A DNA stretch of 64,000 nucleotides from AG1 sp035559775 (GTDB lineage Archaea; Thermoproteota; Thermoprotei_A; Sulfolobales; AG1), in NCBI GenBank assembly GCA_035559775.1, contig DATMAU010000018.1, positions 62,001-126,000 on the forward strand, read 5' to 3'. Shown here piece by piece: positions 22,979 through 31,814 of this stretch (the stretch's first letter is position 1; every line of letters starts with the position of its first letter). The translations under genes were made by a program, and so were the position numbers. The notes beneath the pieces are model-generated. The model had not been told where the DNA came from. It did not search any database and saw only the letters and a list, made by a program, of their open reading frames with translations.

Positions 22979-23596
22979 TTATGAGGCTCGAGTCCTAGTG
23001 TGTTTCTGCGATCTTCTAGGCATGTGTTCTGGGCAGTCTAGGCGGAGTCCTTCTATGCCGAGTTTTAGGTTGAGGAGTTTGCAGTAGTAGTCCCTACCTA
23101 TACTGCTTCTTTTTACTGATAGGTAGCGGCATGTGAGGCATGTTCTTGTGACCTTTATTGCTCCTCTCTCGTAGAGTGATGCTATGTATTTCAGAAGGAT
23201 CTCTAGGATCTTTTCCTTCTCCTCCCTGCTTACCACGCTCTCCAAAGCCTCAACGGCTTTCAAATGCCACTGTTTCAGATCTTTAGCAAGCTCCTCCCCT
23301 CTCTGTGTGAGGCTCAGCATGCTGGATCTCCTGTCGGTCTCTATAGCTCCCTTAACTACTAAGCCTTTTTTAACCAGTGCGTTGACCGAATCGCTCACAG
23401 CTGGTTGGGAGATCCCTAGCTCCTGTGAGAGATCCCTGATCCTTCTCCTCTCGCCAGGGCTATCGCTTAAAAAGATAAGGATCTGTGCCTGGAGGAGCGT
23501 GATACCATACCTCTTAGCCCTGCCCATGATCATGAACCTATATGCCCTAGAGATCCTCTCGATCGCGGCTACGATTTTGCTTGCTGCATCGCTCAA
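22979..23596 (-). CDS. MarR-family regulator with C-terminal four-cysteine cluster
   Basis: Winged-helix regulator: LLQAQILIFLSDSPGERRRI leads into the recognition helix region LGISQPAVSDSVNALVKKG and wing ETDRRSSMLSLTQRG. Beyond the dimerisation helices there is an extension with spacing Cys-x2-Cys-x15-Cys-x15-Cys (TCLTCRYL, YYCKLL, LDCPEHM), suited to zinc or an iron-sulfur cluster, and a basic tail. The TTG at 23596 (LSDAASKIVAAIERIS), preceded by ggggt, is preferred to a start 30 residues earlier that adds an implausible leader. It is directly downstream of the protoglobin gene on the same strand, 127 bases apart. A redox- or gas-responsive regulator is a reasonable inference. Confidence 0.78.
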   Translation of the reverse strand: MSDAASKIVAAIERISRAYRFMIMGRAKRYGITLLQAQILIFLSDSPGERRRIRDLSQELGISQPAVSDSVNALVKKGLVVKGAIETDRRSSMLSLTQRGEELAKDLKQWHLKAVEALESVVSREEKEKILEILLKYIASLYERGAIKVTRTCLTCRYLSVKRSSIGRDYYCKLLNLKLGIEGLRLDCPEHMPRRSQKHTRTRAS

Positions 23597-23723
23597 AAAG
23601 ACCCCTAATAGACAGTAGATATGATCAAATATATATAGAAAATATACAGATCTCTGTGGAAGGGTTTGGAACAGATCTTCTGGCAATGCTAGCTATATGG
23701 TTTGTTAAAAAAGAGATCCCCTA

Positions 23724-24308
23724 TCACCAGTCCCCCTCTTTAACGTAAGGGTAGCTCCATATAGCTATCTGGAGCACTATTGATTTGAACCACGCGTTAT
23801 ACATCTTCTCAACAACATCGGGAGGATCGCCTTTTCTAGCTAGAAACGGCTTTATGGTTGCCGTTATGGGGTATATGAACGCTACCATATATCTAAACGG
23901 TATATGGGGCACTGTGTCCACATTATCCACCCTCCCCTTCTTAGTCCTATGATGCCTCAATCCAATCTCGTATTGATAGTCAAGCCACGCCCTATCATAC
24001 TCCCTGCACGTTGTATCGAGTATCCATTGCCCAAACCTCTTCCTAACCTGTAGCAAGTACTTCTCTATAGGCTGCCCAGTCTCGCGGTCTGAGAAGTAGT
24101 AAACCAGGTGCTCGTTAGAACCAACCCAGCTGTACCAGAGATCCAGTATATCCTCCACCTGATCCTTAAGAACCTCACAGGCTCTCCTTAAGTATCTGGA
24201 ATCCTCCTCGCCCAGCATCACAGTCTTCTTGAGGAGCTCGAAGTCCTGGTCTGTTATCGGGGATCTAGGGACATTTCCATACGCATAGCCCGGAATCTGC
24301 TGCATCAA
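23724..24308 (-). CDS. pgb: Protoglobin (haem globin)
   Basis: Single-domain archaeal globin of 194 residues, the size of Methanosarcina and Aeropyrum protoglobins. The N-terminal loop IPGYAYG is the family signature (part of the extension that buries haem), and the proximal His is in the F-helix segment YQYEIGLRHHRTKKG. Other conserved parts are LWYSWVGSNEHLVYYFSD and the H-helix KSIVLQIAIWSYP. Expected to bind O2, NO or CO in the cytosol. Followed by a MarR-type regulator with cysteines, which could control it or respond to its ligand. The 427 bases upstream hold relic R3. Confidence 0.9.
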   Translation of the reverse strand: MMQQIPGYAYGNVPRSPITDQDFELLKKTVMLGEEDSRYLRRACEVLKDQVEDILDLWYSWVGSNEHLVYYFSDRETGQPIEKYLLQVRKRFGQWILDTTCREYDRAWLDYQYEIGLRHHRTKKGRVDNVDTVPHIPFRYMVAFIYPITATIKPFLARKGDPPDVVEKMYNAWFKSIVLQIAIWSYPYVKEGDW

Positions 24309-24406
24309 ATCTCCCCAGAGTAATATTAATAGGAGTCCTATATATATTTCGCTATAGTTTTACAGACCGTGGCCCCACACTCTTCATATATCAACAAAAT
24401 AGTAGA

Positions 24407-24640
24407 TCAATCTCCTGGACGGGGTTCAGGCTTAATCGCGATTATTTTTATACCAACCGCTCTTCCCTCGGCTTCCCAGCCCCCAGGGCTCCTTTCATTG
24501 GAGCCCATATCCTCGGCCTCCACCCATTCAGGCGACCCCAACCCACAGCCCTCCTTCATAGCTTTACACTAGTTCATTGCCGTGGAGGAATCCTCACATC
24601 CTGGTGTATTTTAGATACATGTTTATTGATACGAGTTTCT
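24407..24640 (-). repeat. TnpB 3'-end relic R3
   Basis: Inverted near-copy of R2. The minus-strand frame reads MKEGCGLGSPEWVEAEDMG, continues through SPGGWEAEGRAVGIK to IAIKPEPRPGD and a stop at 24407-24409. About 90 further bases upstream (ending with agaaactcgtatcaata on the minus strand) also match R2. No intact transposase reading frame precedes it. Confidence 0.5.
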
Positions 24641-24735
24641 ACTATCAAGATCGATTTGCATTATCAGAATGAAAGAATAAAAGATAAAGCTTCAGGTGGT
24701 TTGGAGTTTGATATGGAGTAGTTATTGAGATCGGT

Positions 24736-24814
24736 TGGTGCGGCGGCCGGGATTTGAACCCGGGATTTCCGGCGTGGCAGGCCGGCGTCCTAGACCAGGC
24801 TAGACGACCGCCGC
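24736..24814 (-). tRNA. tRNA-Gly (GCC), CCA encoded
   Basis: On the minus strand the acceptor stem GCGGCGG pairs with CCGCCGC, discriminator A, and CCA follows in the genome. The anticodon stem CCGGC/GCCGG closes loop CTGCCAC, giving anticodon GCC. The T arm is CCGGG-TTCAAAT-CCCGG. No intron in the anticodon loop. A TATA-like stretch (ataaatataagcc) lies upstream near 24843-24854. Confidence 0.95.
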
Positions 24815-24920
24815 CTATTATATCTTAGTATGGGTGGGGCTTATATTTATCTCCTAGCTTGCTCTTTTGATTGTTTCTCGGTTTTCACTCGGTTTGGTGT
24901 AGGTTAGCTTTCCCGGAGTT

Positions 24921-26426
24921 GTGTTTAAATATGTTTTCTTGTTATTGTTAGTATTGGTTTCTGCTGTGGGGCGTGGCGCGCTTTTTGGTGGGAAGGGGGC
25001 TGTTCTTGTGGTTGTTGTTCTTGGTGTTTTTATGAGTGCTGTCGATATTACAATAGTTGTTCTCGCTCTCCCCAGCATTGCTCAGGATCTAGGCTCTGGT
25101 CTTGGTCCTGTGGTCTGGGTTATACTCTCCTACTCCCTCGTGATCTCTTCCCTCACAACCCAGCTGGGGAGGCTTGGTGATGCTTTTGGCAGGGGGTTTA
25201 TGTATAACCTTGGTCTTATCATATTCTCCCTCGGCTCTCTATTATGTGGTTTATCGACGAGCGGTTCTATGCTCGTAGCCTCTAGGGTTGTTCAGGGTAT
25301 AGGGGCTTCGATGATCCAGGCTAATAGTGGGGCTGTCATAGCTGATCATTTCGAGGCCTGGGAGAGGGGGAGGGCTTTCGGCTACACAGCCCTCGGATGG
25401 AATACGGGGGCTATCGTGGGGATCGTTCTCGGGGGCTTGATCGTAACCTATATTGGGTGGAGATATATATTCCTAATAAACGTCCCCATAGGATTAATAC
25501 TCTCTGCAATAGGCCTCAAGGCTATAAAGAGTAGGCGGGGAGCCCCAGGGTGCTTCGACATACCCGGTGCTTCGATCCTCTTCCTCCTTCTCCTCCTAGT
25601 ATCGATAGCGTCTTACAGATCTATATTTGAGGGTCTCTCACAAAGCGTATCTATACTCACAGCTGCGAGCCTCCTGCTCCTCGCACTCTTTATATTGGTT
25701 GAGAGAAGATCTTGGAACAACTCTTCACAGAGATCCTCATGCCCAGTAATAGACCTCAGGATCTTTGGTAACAGATACCTATCATACTCACTCCTAGCAG
25801 CATTCCTCCAAAGCGTTGGCATGTTTGCATCATCCTTCATACTAACCCTCTACCTCCAGGGCGTGAGAGGCCTAACACCGTTCGAGACATCCCTGCTCCT
25901 ACTACCAAGCTACCTCATATCCAGCGTGATAGCACCAATAGCCGGAAGACTATCCGATAGATACGGCTCTAGAATCCCTGCAAGCCTCGGGATATCCCTC
26001 ATGCTCTCCTCCTCAACGATCTATGCATTGACACTAGATCCCAGAATGTCTTTGGAATACATAGTGGTCATATCGATCGTGGGTGGCATAGGATCCTCGA
26101 TCTTCTTCCCAGCAAACAACAGAGCAGTGATGGTGAGCGCCTCAAGCGACATATACGGGGGAGTCTCAGGACTCCTAAGAACACTTAACAACATAGGCAC
26201 ACTGCTAAGCTACTCAATAGCTATAGCTGTTTCATCAACAACAGTTCCGAGGGATATCGCCCTCACAGCATTCCTAGGCGAAAGGGTTATCGGGGGCGTC
26301 GGGGCCGGCTTCGTAGAGGGCCTCAGATCCTCGTTCGCAGTATCAGCAGCAATACTCCTGGTCACACTGATCCTATCGATCCAGAGGGGCGGGGAGGATT
26401 TAAAGCATGGGAACACCACTAGATAG
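24921..26426 (+). CDS. MFS drug:H+ antiporter, DHA2 family (14 helices)
   Basis: Efflux transporter with the DHA2 pattern: helix 1 VFMSAVDITIVVLALPSI, loop motif GRLGDAFGRG, helix 4-5 SRVVQGIGASMIQANSGAV and the antiporter motif C region GWNTGAIVGIVLGGLI, then GWRYIFLINVPIG. 501 residues and about 14 predicted membrane segments. The N-terminal 20 residues are hydrophobic and unlike the family, so translation may begin at a later GTG (24966, MGRGALFGGKG). The next gene starts within 25 bases of its stop. Substrate unknown. Confidence 0.83.
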   Translation: MFKYVFLLLLVLVSAVGRGALFGGKGAVLVVVVLGVFMSAVDITIVVLALPSIAQDLGSGLGPVVWVILSYSLVISSLTTQLGRLGDAFGRGFMYNLGLIIFSLGSLLCGLSTSGSMLVASRVVQGIGASMIQANSGAVIADHFEAWERGRAFGYTALGWNTGAIVGIVLGGLIVTYIGWRYIFLINVPIGLILSAIGLKAIKSRRGAPGCFDIPGASILFLLLLLVSIASYRSIFEGLSQSVSILTAASLLLLALFILVERRSWNNSSQRSSCPVIDLRIFGNRYLSYSLLAAFLQSVGMFASSFILTLYLQGVRGLTPFETSLLLLPSYLISSVIAPIAGRLSDRYGSRIPASLGISLMLSSSTIYALTLDPRMSLEYIVVISIVGGIGSSIFFPANNRAVMVSASSDIYGGVSGLLRTLNNIGTLLSYSIAIAVSSTTVPRDIALTAFLGERVIGGVGAGFVEGLRSSFAVSAAILLVTLILSIQRGGEDLKHGNTTR

Positions 26427-26448
26427 GGGATAGCCCATACCCTACTGC

Positions 26449-26886
26449 GTGTTCTGCGAAATAGTGCGTGGGAGAGAAGCATCGTGGAGGATCTATGAGG
26501 ACAACGAGATCATAGCATTCCTAGACAAATACCCAATAAGCTACGGCCACGCTCTAATAGCACCAAAAGAGCATTACGAAAACGTTATAGAGACACCCCC
26601 AAACCTAGTCTCAAGAGCATTCATAGTAGCAAGAGCCCTTGGAAAAGCAGCTATAAAAGAACTCGGTGCTAGTGGCTTCAGAATAGTCGCTAACACAGGA
26701 TCCTCAGCAGGACAGATCATATTCCACTTCCACGTCCACGTAATCCCAAGATACTCCTACGGAGACCCAGGACCCATAGAACCAAGATCAGAGATCACAG
26801 AAGAAACAGCAAGAGAAATCGTTAAGAGCTATAGAAAAGCCCTAGAGGATAGAGAGATAAAACACATGATAACAGGTGAAGCATGA
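26449..26886 (+). CDS. HIT family nucleotide hydrolase/transferase
   Basis: Histidine-triad protein; the triad is FHFHVHVIPR near residue 101, with the upstream helix and DKYPISYGHALIAPKEHY strand typical of Hint/Fhit-like proteins acting on nucleotide phosphoramidates or dinucleotides. 145 residues. Odd start: the four residues before GTG 26449 in the same frame are Ile-Pro-Tyr-Cys, and Tyr-Cys-x2-Cys is the normal family opening (zinc-binding Cys pair). The frame is open back to a stop at 26431-26433 with no ATG, GTG or TTG; an ATA at 26437, six bases after a purine-rich ggggat, could be the real start. The GTG is given as the conservative choice. Confidence 0.85.
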   Translation: MFCEIVRGREASWRIYEDNEIIAFLDKYPISYGHALIAPKEHYENVIETPPNLVSRAFIVARALGKAAIKELGASGFRIVANTGSSAGQIIFHFHVHVIPRYSYGDPGPIEPRSEITEETAREIVKSYRKALEDREIKHMITGEA

Positions 26887-27337
26887 GCCGTCATCTATAT
26901 TAAATCGAATCCCCTTACATCCAGAGAGACCAACAAGTCCACAGAGATCTCTGCCCCTATAAGTTGCTCGCCGCTAAGCCCAACAGCATAGAGCTCCCAT
27001 CTACTGAGGGATCATTCCCCGGATGGTTTGGGGCTATGCTCCCACCGCCATCCAGAGACGATATAGAGATCAAATCATAGCTAAAACAAAACCTATCAAA
27101 GTTTATAAACGTTCCAAGTGGAAATCAAAAAGAAAACAGCTAGCTTTCATAGGCCTCGACCTCTTCAGAAAGATCCTTACCCATAGCTCCTCTTCGTTGC
27201 ATCGCTCTGGCTGAATTCTGTGGAGAGGGAGATCTCTTCATCCTAGCTCTCTACTCAGCCAGCTTGGATCTTTATGGATGCTTGTGGAACAATATATATT
27301 ATTCCTAGCCGGTTTGTATGGATTGTAGCTAGAGTAG
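26887..27337. other. Gene-free stretch with possible relic
   Basis: No convincing gene. On the minus strand, 27150-27290 contains gaagaggagctatgggtaag and gaggtcgaggcctatga, which loosely match the blocks of relics R1-R4, so another heavily decayed TnpB end is possible. A 63-residue open frame at 27023-27214 has no recognisable similarity. Confidence 0.3.
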
Positions 27338-28456
27338 CTAGATATGCTTCTGGATTGCTGCAGCGAGTATGGGGTCTGGTACTGTGTAGTGTTCGTCTCG
27401 CTTCTCTATCAAGCCTGCCTTGATGAGTCTCTGGAGAAGTGTGTTGAAGTTATGATCATCTATCTCCACACCTTCGCTGAACTCTAGCGCTCTTTTCAGC
27501 TCGCTCCACCTCATAGGCTTCTGTGAGGCTAGCTTGAGTATCGTTCTGAACCTCTTCTCAGACCTTGTCCTTGCTAGGAATCTCCTCACCTCCTCAGCCT
27601 CTTGCCTAGAGGCTGTGTCCACTATATTCTCAAGATCCCTTACACCATTCACATAGCTCCACCCGAAAAAGGTTAGCCAGCCTATGAGGCCGTCGAGCCT
27701 CTCAACAGCCTCCTCAACCACATGCCTGTTAACCGCAACACCAGCCTCGCTAAAACCCCTCTCAAGAAAATCTATAGACTCACTCTTAGAAAGCCTCCTA
27801 ACCCTCACCTCAGACACAAGCCTCCCATAGAGAGGGCTCTCGGGATCCTCAACACCCAGCATGTCATAGAGTAGCCCGACCTGAGAACCAGATAGGATCA
27901 CAACAAGGTTTCTCAGATGATCATATGTATAGGCAAGCAGCTTTGAGAAATCCAGGTTAAGAGGTGACAGTTCCTGGAGCTCATCGAAAACCAGGGCAAG
28001 CCTTACACCCTCGTTTTCTGCAAACATGTTTAAGGCCTCTAGGAGGGCGGCTATATTGAATCTCTCCCTTCTCTTCCACCTCAAAGCGATCCTGGCGATG
28101 GAGAAATCGACCTCAACACCTCTAACACCTCTCAGAAGGCTTAGCAACCTATCAGCGAAACCTCTATGCATGTTTAGGAAAGCGTTAAAGGCGTTTGAGA
28201 GGCTCTCCGCAAAGCTTCTAAACGAAACACCGTATTCCGAGAGCGAGACCACTCTGCAATCAACAAATATGTGGGGGACGCTATACTCATTCAGGAAGGT
28301 AAGGATCAGGCTAGTCTTACCAGCCCTTCGAGGCCCTACAACAGCCACAAGCCTAGCACTCCTATAACTCCTATAGAGGTTCTCAAGCTCCTCGCTAAAA
28401 TCATACAGATCCTTCCTAGAGGTCTTAGGAGCTAAATCGAAGAGCAGAACCACCAC
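27338..28456 (-). CDS. Archaeal AAA-type ATPase (STAND-like) with C-terminal winged helix
   Basis: Member of the archaeal ATPase family (PF01637-like). Walker A is VVGPRRAGKTS, Walker B LALVFDELQEL, sensor region VVILSGSQVGLLYDM followed by SPLYGR, and a lid containing VRRLSKSESIDFLERGFSEA. The last 80 residues (KRFRTILKLAS, MRWSELKRALE, LLQRLIKAGLIEKRDEHYTV) form a winged helix that may bind DNA. An upstream extension of the frame is improbable; GTG at 28456 or 28453 gives a start just after a strongly palindromic operator-like sequence. Family members often travel with mobile or defence DNA; the target is unknown. Confidence 0.75.
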   Translation of the reverse strand: MVVLLFDLAPKTSRKDLYDFSEELENLYRSYRSARLVAVVGPRRAGKTSLILTFLNEYSVPHIFVDCRVVSLSEYGVSFRSFAESLSNAFNAFLNMHRGFADRLLSLLRGVRGVEVDFSIARIALRWKRRERFNIAALLEALNMFAENEGVRLALVFDELQELSPLNLDFSKLLAYTYDHLRNLVVILSGSQVGLLYDMLGVEDPESPLYGRLVSEVRVRRLSKSESIDFLERGFSEAGVAVNRHVVEEAVERLDGLIGWLTFFGWSYVNGVRDLENIVDTASRQEAEEVRRFLARTRSEKRFRTILKLASQKPMRWSELKRALEFSEGVEIDDHNFNTLLQRLIKAGLIEKRDEHYTVPDPILAAAIQKHI

Positions 28457-28481
28457 CAGTAACTGGTGCTTATACCAGTTA
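28454..28481 (-). promoter_or_regulatory. Overlapping palindromes at the ATPase start (operator candidate)
   Basis: caccagtaactggtg (28454-28468) is a perfect odd palindrome, and taactggt/accagtta (28460-28467 and 28474-28481) form a second inverted repeat sharing the middle half-site. Three ACCAGT/ACTGGT half-sites thus lie at the start codon and the immediate upstream region, as expected of a repressor site. Confidence 0.5.
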
Positions 28482-28696
28482 ATAAACAGCGAAACACACA
28501 TCCATAAATAGCATAAGATACACAAGCGCGGAGCAAGACTAAAGCAGGGATAAAGAGGTATAGTTAATGGAATCCTTAAGAGTGTTGACAAAGATCCCAT
28601 ACGATCTAGTGCGAGCATCCTACTATGAGAAAGCCTTCTGCATCGGAATCAAGGCTGCTTGTATTTAGTAGCAATGCTGTTTTAGATAGAAAGCCT

Positions 28697-28932
28697 TTAT
28701 TTCATTAAAAGTCTCGAAGGCCTTATCTCCCTCTTCAGAGGGTCGAGGGTTAGGCCGAAGATCTCGAGGATAACCGTTCCGAGGAGGTTCTCATCGTCAC
28801 CCTCTCCAAGGATCACTGGTGTGTGTCTCTCGCCATATCCTTTCAGCTCTATCATGCTTTGGAGACTTTTCTCTTGATCATGCTTCCATCTGTTAGCACT
28901 AGCTCTACTTCTCCAAGAGGATCTAAATGCTC
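28697..28932 (-). pseudogene. Clan AA aspartic protease, C-terminal remnant
   Basis: Minus-strand reading DPLGEVELVLTDGSMIKRKV changes frame near 28845 and continues IELKGYGERHTPVILGEGDD, then NLLGTVILEIFGLTLDPLKR to a stop at 28697-28699. The LLGTxxLE-x-FGL-x-LDP ending is typical of small retropepsin-like proteases. The catalytic N-terminal half has a stop or is unrecognisable. The rest of 28482-29032 shows nothing else. Confidence 0.6.
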
Positions 28933-29032
28933 TTATCCGTGTGCTTCACTACAGTGTCAATATATACTAAACCTATTCAGAACCAATGATGTGGGGTTGA
29001 TTTATAAGATCGTTCTCTGGTTATCGATCCTG

Positions 29033-31159
29033 TTATTTTTCGATTTGTGGGGCTGTTTTCTTAATCCTTGTTGAGGCTATTATGCTTCCAAGCCCTATTG
29101 GTAATGCTGCTATGTTTAGGATCTCGCTCGGTATGATCATCATGATCCCGGCTATTGCTAGCACTATTCTTAAGGGCTTGACAATCTCCCCTCTATGGTA
29201 GCCCACGTTTGCGAGGGTTAGGAACCATATCCCCGCAAGGATTGCTGCGACCCTGGTTATGGTTAGGATTGCCGCTTCCTGTGGTGGTGAGTGTAGGAGC
29301 ACTGGTAATATTAGGATCGATGCTCCCCAGTATGAGTATACGAAGGATATGGAGTATATGTATTTAGGTATTGCTACTAGGGCTGCTTTAACCCCTGTCT
29401 TTATAGGATCGAGTCTAAATACAGCGGCAGCTGCGAAGGCTGAGAGGGCTACCGGGGGTGTTATGTCGGCTAGCATTGCCATGTAGAATAGGAACATATG
29501 GGTTGAGAGTGTAGCGGTATCCTGCGGTATTCCTAGAGATGTTGCAAGCCCTATTATTGCTGGGGCTGTTAGTAGTGATGAGAGCACATAGGTTGCTGTT
29601 GGAGGAACCCCCATGCCCAGGAGTAGTGAGAAGCCCCATGCGAAGAGTATCGCGAGCACGAGGCTGTTCTGTATTACTGCTAGCAGGGCTAGCGTGAATT
29701 TCTGGGATAGTCCTGAGATCACTACCATGCTCATGATCACGTTGGCCATGGCTATCGAGGCACCTATAGATGCCATAGGTATAAAGCCCTCCTGGAGCCC
29801 TACCCATATGTTCCTGATCCTCGGCCTGAGATCCTTGTCAAGGGCTGCGAGGATTATTGAGAAGACAATAGCTATTGTTACTGCGAGGGGTATACTGTAT
29901 CCAAGGAAGATCAGGGCTAGTATTAAGAAGGCAGGGGCGAACACATGGATCTTGAAAGAACCCTTCTCAGAGACCACGACAGGTTTTAACCCAGCCTTCC
30001 TCGAATAGTACTCATTATAGAGATATATGGATGATATATATAGAAGGGCTGGGATGATAGCCATGATCACAACACTACTATAAGGTATAGCAAGGATCTC
30101 AGCCATTATAAAGGCAACAGACCCAAGAATAGGCGGGGTTATTATAGCCAGGGTGCCAGCGTTAGCAGCAAGCCCAGCAGCCGAGAGATCATCATAACCA
30201 GCAGCCTTGAAAATAGGCTTCATAGTAGAGGATATAAAGGTGGTGTCAGCAGCACCCGACCCAGAGATCATCCCCATCCCAGCCCCCATGAGGGTTGCAA
30301 CCCTACCCACGCTAGCAGGGCTCCTACCCATCCTTGAGAGGAATGTCCTAGCCATAGCCTCTCCATAGCCCAGGGCCCCCAGGATCCCGGCTAGTATTGT
30401 GAAATACACCACATATTTTAGAGAAACCCCTGTTACGAGTCCGAAGAGCGCTGCCTCACTCTCAATATAGATCTTCCCAACAAGATAGTCTATTGAGAAA
30501 CCCGGGTGTGACCACGGAGGTGGGAGGCCTGGTGCGTAGATATTATAGAGTATGAAGATCGTTACGAGGAGAGGCATCTCAGGCCCCACAAGCCTGAGGA
30601 CAAGCCCCATTAGGAGGAGAACCTCTGACCAGCCCATATAGAGGTCGGCTGGGAGGGGCGATATAGCCCTATAGATCAGGTTCTCATAATCATACACCAT
30701 ATATAGATACGGAGGTACCGCTGCTACGAGGCATACTAGGTCTAGATACCTAGCCTTCTCACTGCTCCTCAGAACCAGGGGTGAGAGGATAGATACAAAC
30801 CATATTAAGAGGATTAGAGTGCTGTAGAGGGGGCTTTTGAGATAAAGGGCCAGCTGGATCGTTGGTATTAGCGTTAGTATAGAAGCTATATAGGCGATCG
30901 CAAGCCTAACCCTACCCATCCTCGGTCTAGTTATGAAAGAGAGTAGAAACCCCACCAGCAGTATGAAGAACACGTGTGTTGCCCTCTGCAACTGCGTTAG
31001 ATCCAGAATACCTATTCTATATAGATATGATAGCGGCGTGTAGGGGTGGAAGACAAGGTATAGATGGTATAGAGAGGCTATTATAGCTATAACACCTAGG
31101 GCTTTCTTAGCAAGACCCCCTGTATAGCTCTCTCCCAAATCATCTCTCAAAGCAAACAC
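29033..31159 (-). CDS. TRAP transporter permease, fused small and large subunits (DctQM, TAXI type)
   Basis: Large membrane protein of 708 residues with about 17 predicted helices: an N-terminal region equal to the four-helix small subunit, then the DctM-like core with ATLMGAGMGMISGSGAADT, AGLAANAGTLAIITPPILGS and GMGVPPTATYVLSSLLTAPA, and SAFAAAAVFRLDPIKTGV near the end. Such fused permeases belong to TAXI-TRAP systems driven by ion gradients. The cognate TAXI binding protein is encoded 650 bases upstream on the same strand, with an oppositely oriented DUF1850-like gene between. Substrate class is probably a carboxylate or amino acid. Confidence 0.9.
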   Translation of the reverse strand: MFALRDDLGESYTGGLAKKALGVIAIIASLYHLYLVFHPYTPLSYLYRIGILDLTQLQRATHVFFILLVGFLLSFITRPRMGRVRLAIAYIASILTLIPTIQLALYLKSPLYSTLILLIWFVSILSPLVLRSSEKARYLDLVCLVAAVPPYLYMVYDYENLIYRAISPLPADLYMGWSEVLLLMGLVLRLVGPEMPLLVTIFILYNIYAPGLPPPWSHPGFSIDYLVGKIYIESEAALFGLVTGVSLKYVVYFTILAGILGALGYGEAMARTFLSRMGRSPASVGRVATLMGAGMGMISGSGAADTTFISSTMKPIFKAAGYDDLSAAGLAANAGTLAIITPPILGSVAFIMAEILAIPYSSVVIMAIIPALLYISSIYLYNEYYSRKAGLKPVVVSEKGSFKIHVFAPAFLILALIFLGYSIPLAVTIAIVFSIILAALDKDLRPRIRNIWVGLQEGFIPMASIGASIAMANVIMSMVVISGLSQKFTLALLAVIQNSLVLAILFAWGFSLLLGMGVPPTATYVLSSLLTAPAIIGLATSLGIPQDTATLSTHMFLFYMAMLADITPPVALSAFAAAAVFRLDPIKTGVKAALVAIPKYIYSISFVYSYWGASILILPVLLHSPPQEAAILTITRVAAILAGIWFLTLANVGYHRGEIVKPLRIVLAIAGIMMIIPSEILNIAALPIGLGSIIASTRIKKTAPQIEK

Positions 31160-31328
31160 CTGGGTAGTAAAACTGTGGAAAGAATATAAATAGCTGGATA
31201 CTACGCATATTGCTGTAAAACGGGCGTTTCTATATTACTCCTAAAGAGGTCTTGATCTCTAATAGTTAAATAATATGTTGCATCATAGCAAGTGATATAT
31301 ATTAGCTATCAGCATAGATATATTAAAG

Positions 31329-31814
31329 ATGACAAGCCTAGGGGCTCTAGCGATATCTATCGCCCTACCAATCATATTGGTATCGGTCGCACTATTCACA
31401 ACAGCTATTTATCTCGATAAAGAGATCTTGATCATTGTTGAAAACAGCACGATCACAGTGATCCCAGCAGTATGCGGATCGAATATACATATGAGGTTCA
31501 ACAACTCGGTAACGGGCTCGCGGGTTGAGATTATATATAGATACTGTGGATCTTTCGAGGGGAGATATATGGTTACAGATAGTGCTGCTTATGAATACTA
31601 CTCGATGGGGTTTGTTGATGTTAACAAGTCTATCTCCAACTATAGAGGGGAATATATAGCCTTCTGCAGTGAGAGTAGTATTTATATAAGGATAGATGGT
31701 TTAGAGAGGCTTGTTCCACCAGGGTCTTGTATAGTGGTTACAAGCCTAGGTGTGGTTTTAAAAAACATGTTGAGAGAGATCCCGGGCTTCCCGTGGATCT
31801 CTATCCCTACTTAA
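31329..31814 (+). CDS. DUF1850-like protein of the TRAP-TAXI locus
   Basis: One N-terminal membrane helix (about residues 5-27) and an extracytoplasmic beta-rich domain with MRFNNSVTGSRVEIIYRYCG, reminiscent of the conserved phenylalanine/Ser-Val core of DUF1850 proteins, which accompany TAXI-TRAP transporters. 161 residues, four Cys. It lies between the two transporter genes but on the opposite strand, and its last eight bases overlap the end of the TAXI gene. The family match is by pattern only; a simple membrane-anchored protein is the alternative. Confidence 0.6.
   Translation: MTSLGALAISIALPIILVSVALFTTAIYLDKEILIIVENSTITVIPAVCGSNIHMRFNNSVTGSRVEIIYRYCGSFEGRYMVTDSAAYEYYSMGFVDVNKSISNYRGEYIAFCSESSIYIRIDGLERLVPPGSCIVVTSLGVVLKNMLREIPGFPWISIPT

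Noticed and set aside
22869..23087. 72-residue frame containing APMKGALGAGKPREERLIP
   Set aside because: The frame conserved among R2 and R3, and at the GRAVDIK end in R4, is the other one (VEAEDMG...GRAVD); this one also runs antisense into the MarR gene.
27023..27214. Basic 63-residue frame, considered as a transposase remnant
   Set aside because: No catalytic motif or family match could be seen; only a weak relic signal on the other strand.
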